DNA of 64,000 bases from Ustulina deusta (taxonomy: Eukaryota > Ascomycota > Sordariomycetes > Xylariales > Xylariaceae): the NCBI GenBank assembly GCA_023159155.1, contig JAJNNX010000023.1, positions 496,001 to 560,000 on the forward strand, written 5' to 3'. The translations under genes were made by a program, and so were the position numbers. Each line of letters opens with the position of its first letter. Position 1 is the first letter of the stretch. The notes beneath the pieces are model-generated. The model saw nothing but the letters and a program-made list of their open reading frames with translations. It searched no databases and was not told where the DNA came from. Shown here piece by piece: positions 22,931 to 34,779 of this stretch.

Positions 22931-25165
22931 ATGGCCGTGCCGTTCATCGGCCGACTGAACCCGTGCGCCTCCCTTACTGATATGCCATGAGGTGTAGTGT
23001 GCAATGTATCTGATCTGGTGCGAGGCTAGAACCGAATATGTCGCCTTGATAGGCTCGTTCCTATTTGTTGCTTTCGAAGCCATCATCCGAATCCTGACAC
23101 TTGCGCTTCGTACGAGACTCGAGCCCGACTGTCACCGCGTGCTGCCGCTAACTGGACGGTGTACATAGCTACGTCCTTGATAAACCTCTTCACCGCCGCG
23201 TCACGATGCATATTTAATAGCGTATCCTCGCCTGCCCATAAGAGAGCCGAGGAGAGGAAGCATGGTGCGTTCGCGTTGCTCCCAGCCATCGTGTATTCCT
23301 GCCACTCCCCTGCTGACGTCTCCTGCCAGCAATCTCGGCTTCCATCCGAAATGCCGCCGATTTCGTCGCCATATGTGCCACCTACGGATACACTGCCGAG
23401 GAGCATGTGGTACAGACCAAGGACGGATACTTGCTCGGGCTCCACCGACTGGCATGGAGGAAGGGCGAGGAGGATACCAAGGTGAACGGGGGACCCGCCA
23501 GCATTAAGAAGCGCGTCGTCTACCTCCATCACGGTCTCCTGATGAACAGCGAGGTCTGGGTCTGCCAAACCGATGCCCAGCGATGTCTCCCGTTTGTCCT
23601 GGTCGAGCGTGGCTTTGACGTGTGGGTAAGTTCTACACCGTTTTTCCTCGACATTGTATACACGAGAACCACAAGAGTGACACCGTCATGCAGCTGGGCA
23701 ATAATCGCGGCAACAAGTACTCCAAGAAGTCAATTAAGTGCTCGCCAAATTCGACCAAGTTCTGGAACTTTTCCATCGACGAGTTTGCCTTCTATGACAT
23801 TCCCGATTCGATCCAGTACATCCTCGACACCACCAACCAACCGTCATTATCCTACATCGGCTTCTCCCAAGGATCAGCACAGGCATTTGCGAGCTTGGCC
23901 GTCAATCCCAAGCTAAATGAGCAAGTCAACGTCTTCATTGCACTTGCACCTGCAATGTCAGTGCCTGGGTTGCAGAACCGCATCGTCGACGCTCTTATCA
24001 AGGCCTCGCCGCAAGTCCTGTTCCTTCTCTTCGGTCGACGGTCCATTCTGAGCTCTGCAACCACCTGGCAAAGCATTCTCTACCCTCCCATCTTCATTAA
24101 AGTAATCGACATGGGCAATAATTTTCTCTTCGGCTGGAAATCCAAGAATATGTCGGTTAGCCAGAAACTTGCGGCTTACCCGCACTTGTACTCATTTACC
24201 AGCACTAAATCGGTTGTTCATTGGTTTCAGATCATCCGGAACAAGTCGTTCCAGATGTTCGATGACGACATTCAGACGGCCCTAGGTATGAACACCTTGA
24301 ACAAATACACCAAGGTGGCCAAATACCCGACCCGTAACATCAGGACACCGATCGTCATCATATACGGTGGGAGTGATTCGTTGGTGGATATCAAGGTGAT
24401 GTTGAAGGAGCTTCCTAAGAGAACCGTCGCCACCGAAATACCTCATTACGAACACTTGGATTTCTTATGGGCTCGGGACACCGACACTCAGGTTTTCCGG
24501 CATGTCTTCGATGCACTAGACAACTTCACAAGTACAGAAAACCCCCTAAAGGAGTACGAAAGCTACGCTCGTGCGAGAGATAGGAGTTTATCTGCTTCGA
24601 CAACATTCAAGCAGTAAGTTGCTGCCCTTACCGTATCAGTGATAACTCGTCTATTCGATTTCTTGCCTTGGATCTAACTTTTCTCAACAGCGCGCGTATA
24701 AACAGTGACGCAGTGGAATCCGACAGTGCCTCTATGCTGTCTAACAGTCAGGATAACGGTGACAGTCCTGGCCCCGAGCACAAAGCAAGGGAGACGCTCT
24801 TAACTCCCCTCGCTATACCCGAAGAACTCGCGTCTCAGAACCCACACCCAACCCATCCGGACACCCAGCCTACGCTACCTATTGACGAGAACACCGTCAC
24901 GACCCCTGGTAGTCGAAGTTCAGTAACCTTAGATGACGCACACGAAACACAGATGCCTCCACAACATCAGTCGCCCAAGACTCCATCTCCTACGGCAAGT
25001 AAGCTACCTCGGCGTCCTGGTAGTATCACGAGGAGTCTCAGCATTAACTCGCCAAAAGACGGCGGACGAAGCTACATCAAAATCGGCAGCCCACAACCTG
25101 CAACCAGCGTTGTAACGACGGGGAGCAATGACGAAGAGCAGAAATATCGAAACAAAGGGCTTTAG
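22931..25165 (+). CDS. Membrane-anchored acid-lipase-type steryl ester/acylglycerol hydrolase (Tgl1/Yeh family)
   Basis: Six exons: 22931-22962, 23030-23109, 23169-23264, 23330-23625, 23694-24613 and 24691-25165. All introns are GT..AG (59-77 nt), and all phases agree, giving 632 residues. The N-terminus (MAVPFIGRL) leads into a hydrophobic anchor at about 14-37. An alpha/beta-hydrolase lipase domain follows, starting near residue 78. It has the family-typical EEHVVQTKDGYLLGLHR block, an HHGLL oxyanion region, nucleophile Ser226 in GFSQG, Asp396 in YGGSDSLVD and His422 in HYEHLDF. The last roughly 160 residues are a Ser/Thr/Pro-rich tail. Yeast relatives hydrolyse sterol esters on lipid droplets or at the plasma membrane. 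The exact substrate here is inferred. The first three exons are short and I reconstructed them from splice signals plus expected homology, so exon 1 is the least certain. Confidence 0.88.
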
Positions 25166-26249
25166 CCAGTGGCAAAAATGTATTTCTACATATTTCCGTG
25201 TGGTTAGACAATTGTACAAAGACACACAGCAGACCTAACGGACGGCAAGGTCCCGGCGCATAGCATTTATACGGCAGAAAAAAACATGGAGTACCAATGC
25301 CTATGGATTTTTAATGCCAACGTAGCTACATTTTCATGTAGAATCACTTTCTCTGAAGGCAACAATAAGAAACAAACAGGTATCATATAAAAATCCACCT
25401 ATGACCACGTAGCATGCCGTATCTCTCTCCTTCAATGACTCGGCTCTCTTGCCTGTGTGGTCATCATGAAAAGGCAAGATAGGGTGATGTGAAGTTGTGC
25501 AACATAGCCGCCAATAGTCAATTAAATGAGTAAACCGCAACTCGTAAGAAGACTTGTTAGAATGACGCAGACTAAACAACAATAAGTATGCCCTGCGTGA
25601 GATATGCCGCCTGGGAAGACTAATCGGACAACTGGATCTACCGATAACAGTAAGAAGTTGGCCCTGGAGGGTACGATATGGGAAGAGAAAATGATGGCCA
25701 ACACCCGTTTTCGTATGTCGAGGACACTAGGTAGATAGATAGATCTATGTAGCGACCTCGAGAACAGAGGCAGTGTTAGATAACCTCGGGTGTCTTGGAA
25801 CCAAGGGAAACCCAATCATACCTACCGAGGTAATAAGGGCGATCGATGTAGGACCTAACAGAGTTGGTCTGGCCAATTACTTCTTTAACTTCTCACAGGT
25901 CGAAAAATCGTCCTAGACACCAGATGTATATAGATAGGATATCTAACCTAATATTACCACAGTTCATAAAGCAGCTGCACAATTACTAGGCATCAAACAG
26001 TTCATTGATATTAATTAATAATGCTGTTGGCTAATCCACACCATCATCGAAGCTCGGTATCAAATACACCCGACCACTTGATCGTCATATTAATACGTTG
26101 TCATACTTAGGAGCAACCCATGTCCTCGACCGCCAGTAACTCGCGAAAATGAATTGCTTAATCCTAAAAACTGATACATATTGCAATGGCGTTTAAAATA
26201 CGTCACATAACAGACAGAAAATATCTAAGCAACGAAACGAAACGCAGCG
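25166..26249. other. Convergent intergenic region
   Basis: Spacer between the convergent lipase and HAM1-like genes, moderately AT-rich toward 25900-26230. I see no gene, RNA gene or ordered repeat. It presumably holds two 3' UTRs. Confidence 0.55.
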
Positions 26250-28484
26250 TTAATTCAGGGTTTGTACTTGCGTATCGAAAATCTCATTCCTCCAGCCTTC
26301 AGCCTCGAATTCCTCGACCCTATCACCAGCCATCTTAGCCTGATCATGCCAGATTCTGACGATGCTCCCAGGGGCATACACCCCCCTAAATACGCCCTTG
26401 CTAGGCTGGTCAATCCCAACACGCGTGTGGAGATCGGGGTCTTCTTCAGGCACGAGTCGCGCAGCCACAGCCTTAAGGAAAGTCCACAAATCATCCGGGT
26501 TCGCGATTCTCGTGGCGCGGAGGCGCTCCCGAGCATACAGCAGTTCCCGATTTCCGGCATGGAGGAGGTCGGCGATGGCCTTTGCCAGCTGCGCCTCTAT
26601 CGTGGACTTCAGTAGGGGGCGCAGAAAGGGTTTGATCAGCCATCCCAGCCACGAGAACCTGCTCTTCTTCAGCTTGTAGTCGAGCTTATGGACGCGCACG
26701 CGCACGTCGCGGAGCGTGAGGATTTGTTCCAGACGCTCGCGGCAGACCTCTACTTCAAGGTGGATGTCGACGCCGCGCTCATCCAGCGCGAAACTGCCGA
26801 TTCCTTCGTCCGCGAGCCGGAAGAGCCCGCTGTGTGCGCGGAGCCAATAGCCGATCTCGTCGGCACGGGCTGAGAGTCCATCAATCTTGATGAGTATCAG
26901 ATGCTTGCTGCTAGCGCTGGTTCTGAAACGCGCCTTGCGGATTTCTACGTCGTTGTATGTCTCAATCTTGAGCCGGTACGGGAGGAAGGAGGTACGGTTC
27001 ACAGTGGTCCCTGGTTCTATGATGAGGTTTTCTAGGAGTAGATCGATAGCTGGTGTGCTGACCTCCAAGCGAGGAATGGGGACGTATTGGATGGCGGCAA
27101 TTAAACGGGGAAGAAAGACATTGAGGGAGTCCTGGACGAGATCTGGGTTGGTGACAGAATGAGGCGGGGATAGAACGCCAAATATACGAATGGTGGTTGT
27201 CACGAGGTTATGGACATCGGTATCCCTCAGGACGCTCTGCAATGTGGTGGATAGCTGTTGCAGAAGCTCATCAACATCGTGTCTCAGGCTACTCTCCGAC
27301 CCTACTTGCTTGCTCTTCTCCACGAGACTCTGGATCTTCTCATCGGCGTTGCTGAAGAAATCGGGGTCTGTGAGGAGCTTTTGTAAACTATCTCCAACCT
27401 GCTGCATCAGGTCCTCAAATTCAGGGGCTTGATCCTTGTGGCTCACGACCTTCTGGAGAAGTTCTTTGCACCTGTCCCATTCCTTTCTGTCGCCGAAACT
27501 CCTCATGAACTCCCAGAGGCTGGCCAATGCACGATCAGCATCTCGATTTTCGGTGACGTCGCTCTGGGCTGTCTCCACAATCTCTTCCGCAGCACGAGAA
27601 TATACGAGAGCGTATCTCTTGATTAAGAGCGCCAGAGTTGACACCGAGTCGGAATAATCTTTGCGCTTTCTCAGATTCAGAACGGTTGTCTGGAGACGGC
27701 TTAAGAGTGCTCGACCCTCATCCCCCGAGACCTTGTCGGTGGCGCTCTCAACAGCGGCCCTCGCCACATCGCCGCCACTGTCCGCAACGACTTTGGCGAT
27801 GTCTTGAACCTCATGTTCAAGGTTATTAGCAGAGGGCGGTTTGCCGTTTGCGTCTTGGTGCGTGACACTATCCTGCGCCTCGGGCGACGGTTCGAGCTGC
27901 TTCCCAGCTTGCTCGGCGGCGTCCCGCAAGGCAAATGCCGAGTCTGAAAACACCTCTCTCCCAATGACAGTGAGGTCTCCGAGAAAATTGCGAAATTCCG
28001 GGTTGGTGAGAAGCAAGGAGCCGACGGTGCGCAGGCTCTGGTAGGCGGCGGCAGTATCAGCTTTGGTCTTGACCGTCTTCGCACGTGCGCTGAGGTCGTC
28101 GATGTCGATGGACACCCTGCTCTTGGCGAGGAACCAGATCAGGTCCTGAAGCTGGTCCTTGTTGTTCTTGTTTTCCAAGAGCACAACGAACTGCTGGAGC
28201 CACTGCTTGGTCAAGCGCACGAGCCTTTGACCAGAGCCGGACAGGTCGGGATTGTCCGGGTTTAGCACATCGCTCGCCAAGAGCGTACGAAGGTTGACGA
28301 CGGTCTGGCCATTGCTGGGCATGTATCCCTTGGACAAGGCACGGTACATCTGATAGCTGTGAAGCTTTCGGGTGAGCTCTTGCTGCAGGCGGGTGTCCTG
28401 CTCATACTGGGGGAGGAGAGGTTGTTGCTCAGGATCTACATCCTCCTCTCTCGACCCGAAGCACGACGAAAACATCATTGACAT
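26250..28484 (-). CDS. HAM1-like TULIP-type protein (HAM1_N/HAM1_C)
   Basis: A 744-residue single-exon protein. The N-terminal part begins MSMMFSSCFG and is alpha-helical, with the conserved LLASDVLNPDNPDLS and LIWFLAKSRVSID stretches. The C-terminal part, from about residue 480, is beta-rich and ends near GVFRGVYAPGSIVRIWHDQ. This two-part layout is what Pfam calls HAM1_N and HAM1_C, named for the hyphal anastomosis protein HAM-1; the C-terminal part resembles lipid-binding TULIP/BPI folds. The biochemical function is unknown; a lipid-binding role in hyphal fusion is inference. I chose the ATG at 28484. The frame is open further upstream to 28565, but that sequence is not protein-like. ATGs at 28478 and 28475 are alternatives. 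A short spliced C-terminal extension after CAAGTACAA cannot be excluded. Confidence 0.8.
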   Translation of the reverse strand: MSMMFSSCFGSREEDVDPEQQPLLPQYEQDTRLQQELTRKLHSYQMYRALSKGYMPSNGQTVVNLRTLLASDVLNPDNPDLSGSGQRLVRLTKQWLQQFVVLLENKNNKDQLQDLIWFLAKSRVSIDIDDLSARAKTVKTKADTAAAYQSLRTVGSLLLTNPEFRNFLGDLTVIGREVFSDSAFALRDAAEQAGKQLEPSPEAQDSVTHQDANGKPPSANNLEHEVQDIAKVVADSGGDVARAAVESATDKVSGDEGRALLSRLQTTVLNLRKRKDYSDSVSTLALLIKRYALVYSRAAEEIVETAQSDVTENRDADRALASLWEFMRSFGDRKEWDRCKELLQKVVSHKDQAPEFEDLMQQVGDSLQKLLTDPDFFSNADEKIQSLVEKSKQVGSESSLRHDVDELLQQLSTTLQSVLRDTDVHNLVTTTIRIFGVLSPPHSVTNPDLVQDSLNVFLPRLIAAIQYVPIPRLEVSTPAIDLLLENLIIEPGTTVNRTSFLPYRLKIETYNDVEIRKARFRTSASSKHLILIKIDGLSARADEIGYWLRAHSGLFRLADEGIGSFALDERGVDIHLEVEVCRERLEQILTLRDVRVRVHKLDYKLKKSRFSWLGWLIKPFLRPLLKSTIEAQLAKAIADLLHAGNRELLYARERLRATRIANPDDLWTFLKAVAARLVPEEDPDLHTRVGIDQPSKGVFRGVYAPGSIVRIWHDQAKMAGDRVEEFEAEGWRNEIFDTQVQTLN

Positions 28485-29530
28485 AGGCGGCCGTCCAGCA
28501 GCAGCACAACATGCATATGGTGTGGTGTTGTGTGTCTTCTTCGTGAAGCAGTCGGACGTAAACAAGACGGGTTTTGTCGTCGTGGCAAGACCGGCTGAAC
28601 AGGAGGGGTGGACGACGTTGCGTCCTGCGTGCTGGGCTGGTGGGGACTCATGGGATTCATCCTGTGAACACGCTTTATGTTAAGGTTGGCAGGTAAAGCT
28701 CTTTAAGTTTCGTGTTCCGGTCACGATGAAGCAGTAATGACGTCGTCAATTGCGAACCGATGATTGAGCACAGTGGCAAGCAATACTTCTCAACTGTGCA
28801 GACATACTGTGTGTGTACCGCTCGATACCGGTCGACAGCCTTGGTACGCTTTTCTCTACCACCATTGACATGTAGGTCGTATACGCATTTACCAAATCAC
28901 TAGAATTGACTTTTCAATGAGGATGTGTCAATCTGACCGAAGGATTTGCATTTCCAAATGACTACGGCCCGCTCACTAGCATCTACTTCACTGAGAAGCA
29001 CCAAGTCTCCTCTTATAGCCATACGAAGTGCGTGAGAGGACTGCTCATCTTCTCGAGCAAGGTCCCTGTCAAGGTATAGTATGTTGTCCTAGGCAGTTGC
29101 ACCTGCTTTTCTTTTCCCACGTACACACTACATTATATCCTCCTCTTTTCTGCAAATATGCAACCTCTTCAACCACCACCAAAGTATGTCGGTTTTACTC
29201 CATTGATGTGACCCGTGGCCTGGTCCACGCGTGGCATCAAATGTGAACAACGGGGTATCGTACATTCCAGTAAAACAAGACGCCGACTCCGCGGGCCTTT
29301 GCTTGAGGCCCCTGCTGCAACGCCGTAAAGCAACCATGCTGTTGTCTTGGGAGGGGTCGGGGGTTTGGAAAAAAGTGACCCGAGCTATAAAGCTACTGCT
29401 TGGAGCACAAAGCTCAGCGCATGAGGAGGCTGCTGTCAAATATGCGGAAGAGAGGGTATTACTACAAGGTAGAAAAATCCGCGCGCGCGCGCGACTAACA
29501 AAGCTGTATGTGAGCATACTACGAGGTTAC
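28485..29530. other. Intergenic upstream of the HAM1-like gene
   Basis: Promoter side of the HAM1-like gene and 3' side of the Red1-like gene. A short (CG)n run sits at about 29482-29493. No supported gene; open frames at 29128-29517 and 29231-29746 overlap the end of the Red1-like gene in other frames. Confidence 0.55.
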
Positions 29531-32500
29531 CTATGTGGCGCTAGAATCCAAAGCCAGCACTTTGGTTTTGTCCCCGAGGAACTCCTGTCTGTGCTTGACG
29601 ATAGCTTTGGTGATGCGATCGAAGTCTTTGACCCGGTTGGCTTTGAGGTCATTGAGCACTCTCTTGAGCCCTTCAATAAACTTGGTCCTCGTCTCTCCGA
29701 CGAACATGTCCGCAGAGCCGAGCTGTGTAATGATCTCGGCATCTAGAACAACGTGCCATCAAGTCAGTAATCCAACAAGGGGTTGGTTCCGGAGAGGGGG
29801 CTCGGCTTAGAAAGTAAAAATAGGGAATGTTCGCAGACTCACCCTGAAGGACCATAGAATCAAAATGCTGGTACTCGCAGCTGGACCCTTTGGGGCAGGA
29901 CTCTCCAGTAAGTACTTGGGGGCACACTTCCCGCATAGGGTCAATCCTAGCACTAAAGGTCATGGACTTTAGGCCACCTGAAACCTCCTCAAAATATTTT
30001 GGGTGGAACCTATAGGCACGAAAATATGAAAGTGGGCTCTTGTAAGAGAGTAAATCCTCCAAAGACGGCTTCTGAACGTCCTGCGAGGTAGTTAGTAGGA
30101 GAGGCTCCTCACAGGAGCGGTTTTTTACTTCATTGCTTGTATTGTCTGATTCCTGATGATTCCGATCTATCGATGTGTGATTCGGGCTTGGTTCTTCCAA
30201 AATGTCATCAATAATCTGTCACGTGGTGAGTGAATAATCCCCAGAAAAGAGGGAGCTTCATTACTTCTTCGTTATTTTGCTCATCCTTCTGAGCATCGTG
30301 AGAATCAGACATCTCAGCCGGCGTGGGTTCATACGACTCATCATCGCTTTGGGATAGCTCTGGGGCGGATTGCTGCATCGAGACATCGGACTCGCTAGAT
30401 CCATCATCTGGTTCACTTGAGGGGTTGCTCACAGCCGAAAGCGCTGGCTCGGCCATGAATTCAGTCTCAATATCTGCATCGGTGGAAACTTCCCTAGTCG
30501 TCTGTTCCGTCTTTCTCTCGGCTTCGGCTTCAAAGGGTTGGGTCGGGACACCAGCTTCTAGAGAGCTCGGCGAAGCATTACCGGTCAGTGTCTCATTGGC
30601 AACGGGAGTATTGTCGGCGGCGGTAGGAGCCGGCAAGTCTGCGTCAGCCATTTGGATATCTAGTGTATGAGTGTTGTCGATGAAAATAGCCGCCTGAAGT
30701 GCTTCATCATCGTTTAGTTCCATGTCCACATCTCCGTTAGTCCCAGTTAAGGGCGATTGCGGATTGTGCGGTCGTTGAGGCTCGACTAAGTGCACCTCCT
30801 GGGCATCTTGTTGGCCATCGGAGGCTGTAACTGGTGCTGGGTGAGGTGAAACTGCATGCAGGTGAGTGGGTCGCGGTGATAGTCGCAACTCCGGCCCGTG
30901 ATAATTACTATCTCTAGATTGTGGTTGTTCTTCGTCTGGCTCCGGGGAAACTTTAGTGCAAGGATCGACCAGATACTCCATCTCGGCTTTGAGTTTATGT
31001 TGCTCATCTAAACTCGCCTGAACCTCAAGTTCGAGTCGCGCAGCTTCAGTAACGATTAACTTTAGCCTATCCTGCTTCTCTTTGAGGGTTGCGGTAACAC
31101 GAGGCAACTCGTAGCTCGTGATCCTATCACGTCTGTTGTTAATAGCTCTGTTATCCTGTACATTGCCCTTATTAATCTTCGGCAGATTAACTAGTAGTTG
31201 CGGAGCCGGACTTGAAGGCTTAGGTGATAACTGGGTAGTTGCTTTTTTTGCAGCCTTCTTTGCCTCAGCTTCGGCTATTAGTCGTTTTGTTTCTTCAATT
31301 CGCTTATGCAGTAGATCGATCCTGGCCCCATGAACCGGTGGCGTGGGGGCCGAGCTTGAAGCTGGGCTTTCTCGTTGTCGTCGATTTAGCCCATCAGAGA
31401 GAGGTGGGAATGAGCTTAGTGCCTGGCGAGCAGGTGCAGTGCTGGAATCCACCAAAGGTGGAAGCTCATCAGTAGGAGAGCCTATCTCCATCTCTACATC
31501 TTCATCGTCGCTAACATCGATAACTAACCGCTCATCAGTTCGAGTGCGTTTGAGTGACTCGAGGCGAGGTGTGTAATTGTCAAAATCAGAGGCAACCGGC
31601 CGCTTTAAGCTCCGGATTGACCCTTGTGATGGTTGAGGAAATGCTAGTGATGTGAAAGACAACCCAGGAATGCCCTCATCATTGGGGTCGCCTCGAAGCT
31701 CGTTAGATGGACCTTGTTGGTTCGAGCTTGGTTGAGCGGAAACATCGGACCTCGCCTTAGGCGTAGAATCACCGTTGCGATCCGCATCAGGCGGACTAGG
31801 GTCAGCAGCTGCCGGAGATGAAGCAGTGGTGCTCTCATTAGAAGCTCCTCGTGCTTTGTCAGCTGCCAACTGAGCTTGTTGTTTTTTTAGTGCAGCAAGC
31901 TTCTGCTGCAGTATTGCATTATTCTCGGCTCTTGTTTTGGGGACAGCCAACGGCGTATTTGTTGCATCCGACTTTGATCCTGCCGAGGCAGCAACCCCAA
32001 CCGGAGCCGTAGCCAGAATCGGAGCTGGAACTGGGGCTGGAGCCGGAACAGGTGACGGAGCGGAAATGGGAACAGACGAAGGAGCAGGAGCAGGCACAGA
32101 AGCAGGCGTAGGCACTGGTGTACCCTGTCCCGAAGGCTGTGCAGTCGTCGTCTTCTGCGCCATGGCGGCAAGCTTTCGCGCAATCTTATCCTTGCGTTCC
32201 TCGGCAGCGGATTTCTCCGTTGCTTGAATCTCGCTGGCTTTATTTTTGTCGTCTTTATTATCAGGTTGTTTGGCATCCGATGGCGGCGCCTGCGTCTTAC
32301 GTATCAATGGGCTCTGTGGCTTATGTGATACGTTAGATGTGGGGGTCGCATTGACAGGTTTTGATTGTGCATCACTCGTAATTTTAGATGGGGCAGTATT
32401 GGTCTTCGAAACCGGTATATCCAATCCGATATCCTTGAAAAGAGCCTTCACCACATTCGGATCAACCCCCTCGTCAATATAGTCCTGGTACCGAACCTTC

Positions 32501-33542
32501 AATGGCCATAGGCCTAGAATCGCTTCCTGGGCTTTTTTCTTTGCTTCTAGGGGGGATCGAAGTAGCAATGATCCGTTGGAACGAGGTCCGTGCTCGGAAG
32601 ATGAAGTTGGAACAGGGTTGCTGTTTGTACCCGAGGAAGCAAGTGCAATGCCATTAGACAGGGACACGGCGCTAGATGTTGGAGGCAAAGGTACACCGGT
32701 CTGATGGATAGGTTGGGAGGACTCGACTCGCTCGGTAGCTGGAGATATTTAGAATTCATGTCCTCATTCAGAATTTGAATTTACATACCCTGTACATCGC
32801 GAGATGCAGCCTTCGCGATAGAAAATTTGCGGTGGACCTCTCTTGGGGACAGGTGTGGCGAGTATGACCCAGACCGTTCTCGGTCCGGGTACGATGGTTC
32901 CCAATCGTCATCCGGAGGAGACTCTTGTTCTACACCGGACAAATTGTTTGGTGTGGTCTGAACAACACTCTCATCGTGGATGACATGGGGATCGTGGGGG
33001 TCATAGATGGAAGATCCATCGGCATCTCCAACACTGCCGTTACGACTATCCACGTTGTCGGCGGGCCGGGTGGGTTTACTCTGGGCCGCGACTTGAGGAG
33101 CATCGGCCGAGCCCTTGGGCTCATAAAGATCTTCAAACTCGCCTTCACTCAGCTCGCCCTCCTCGGGAGGATTGTGTGATTGTTGGTAGGGAGGATGTGG
33201 CTGCTGCGGAAGAGAAGCGGGAGGCGGTTGCTGGCTCTGAATGAAACTGTTTGGCTGCGGGTTGCGTCCTTGCGCCGGCCATGGTGGGCGGGCATTGGGA
33301 GAGAAAGACGTGGTCAGAGGCATCTGCGTCCCACCAAGCCCCAACCCGGGTATCCTACTTGAATTCTGGTTGTACGCGCTCTGGGATGCCGTGTAGTTCG
33401 CAGGCGGCATGGTTCCAACTCGGGGGGCTGGATACGAGTAGGGCGGCTGTGCGCTCGATGAAGCTGGCATTGGAGGGAACGAGGGGGGGTGGGGAGGATA
33501 ATGGCCGATATACTGGCCGTAGCCGTGAGAATGGTCGGCCAT
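29531..33542 (-). CDS. red1: Red1/ZFC3H1-like zinc-finger protein (nuclear RNA surveillance)
   Basis: Four exons on the minus strand: 33542-32789, 32738-30265, 30215-29843 and 29742-29531. The introns are 50, 49 and 100 nt and all phases agree, giving 1270 residues. The N-terminal third is Pro/Gln/Ser-rich and contains the acidic EEGELSEGEFEDLYEP segment. A conserved block near the start of exon 2 reads LEAKKKAQEAILGLWPLKVRY. The middle is low-complexity (Pro/Ala repeats) with charged helices at about residues 720-880. A small zinc finger of the zf-C3H1 type lies at about 1170-1190 (CPQVLTGESCPKGSSCEYQH). This arrangement matches fission-yeast Red1, the scaffold of the MTREC/NURS complex that feeds meiotic and cryptic transcripts to the nuclear exosome. 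Function is inferred from family. The start at 33542 (MADHSHGYGQY) is preferred to the in-frame upstream ATG at 33695. Confidence 0.87.
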
Positions 33543-34779
33543 GGAGAGACACTCGATGGATTGGGATGTCGCAGGTGGAGATGGCTGTCCCGTCGTCGCT
33601 GTCGCTGTCGCCGTCGTCGTCGTCAAGCCAAAGAGAGCGCGCACGGGGTGACACGAGGTGGATTTGCAAATGCTAACAATCAAACGTGTTGCCACTAGGA
33701 ATAAAAGCGATCCGATTGTCTTTGTGTCGCTCTACAAAAGCTCTCTCTTGCACTGCCGGCTTGAGGGCTCATCGCAGGTTAGCTAGATTATGGCTGGAGC
33801 AAGAAGGCTATCCGCTCGGCTATGTGCAGGTAGGTATACGTGTGCGGTATGTGTGGGATATGCTGAAAGAAGCCAAAGTTGTCGTCGAAGAAAAAAGCAA
33901 AACAAGCAGAAAATAAATGCGGCGACTAGTAATCGAAGAAAGCTCGATCTTATTATAGCGCGATGCAACAAATGCAGGTCAGCGAAGTGGGTGAGGAATG
34001 AGGGAACGGTATCGCGTGTGTTTCCGTGATGTCGACTGGGAACGGGTCGGGAGGTAGACGCAGAGAGATGGTGGTGAAATTCACTTTTGAGATGCAATCG
34101 TGTGCATGCCGATCAACTAAGATATGTACCTACCTACCTGCCTAGGTACCTAACAGTAGGTACGCATACGCATACATTTTACTACCTAACCTAGTTAGGT
34201 AGATGCTGGCAGTAAATCTGCCCAGGTAGTACATTGCAGGTGGGGATGGGTGGCCACACCAGCCACACCGAGCCACACAGATCTGCACTAGCCTAGACAG
34301 GTAAGTACTTACCCAGCTAGGCCTAGGCAATTGATTGCCTCGATTCTTTGCTTGTTGCGTTTAAACTCGACTTCATAATTTCCTTTGTTGGCGACAGGGA
34401 CCTCGGGAGTCCATTCTGTCCGGGAATATCGAGATGGATGGCCTAGTTGTAATGGGGAATCTCGTGATCCAGTCCAAATGGATTCAACAACCTTCATCGC
34501 AAGAAACAAGAGTAGTGCTAGGTGTGTGTATCAAGACAGGTAGCTAGTTGTCCTCCCATCTTCCCCTTTTTCATACTAGGTAATCACCGTGGCTCAAGAG
34601 CACAGCTAGGGTGTCTCCTTGCTGTGTAGTTTGAGGCGTTGTGCGGTTGAGTCTTGACAGGTACTCCTAGTCCATGTACTAATACTTGTGATCTAGCGTG
34701 ACCATTATATTTGACACTTCCCTCTACTCAGCCTTTCACACTAAGGCCAGCCGATACCAAGTTCCGCGCGATAGACCAT
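33543..34779. other. Intergenic between Red1-like and GH62 genes
   Basis: It contains the Red1-like promoter, then a dense cluster of CTACCTA/TAGGTA words at about 34123-34325, then the 3' flank of the GH62 gene. No frame here is convincing as a gene. Confidence 0.6.
34123..34325. repeat. Cluster of TAGGTA/CTACCTA words
   Basis: Dense, irregular copies of CTACCTA, CCTAGGTACC, TAGTTAGGTAG and related words in a gene-free stretch. It is the densest of the five such clusters I noticed. Unknown function. Confidence 0.55.

Noticed and set aside
22865..23568. Minus-strand frames over the lipase N-terminal exons
   Set aside because: They are antisense to exons 2-4 of the lipase, whose splice phases and homology are consistent.
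29482..29493. (CG)n run as a Z-DNA or regulatory element
   Set aside because: Only about six dinucleotide units, in a region with no other support; chance or simple microsatellite.
33543..33695. Upstream in-frame start for the Red1-like gene (MATRLIVSICK)
   Set aside because: The added segment is a low-complexity Thr/Ala run unlike the family N-terminus. The ATG at 33542 begins the conserved-style sequence.
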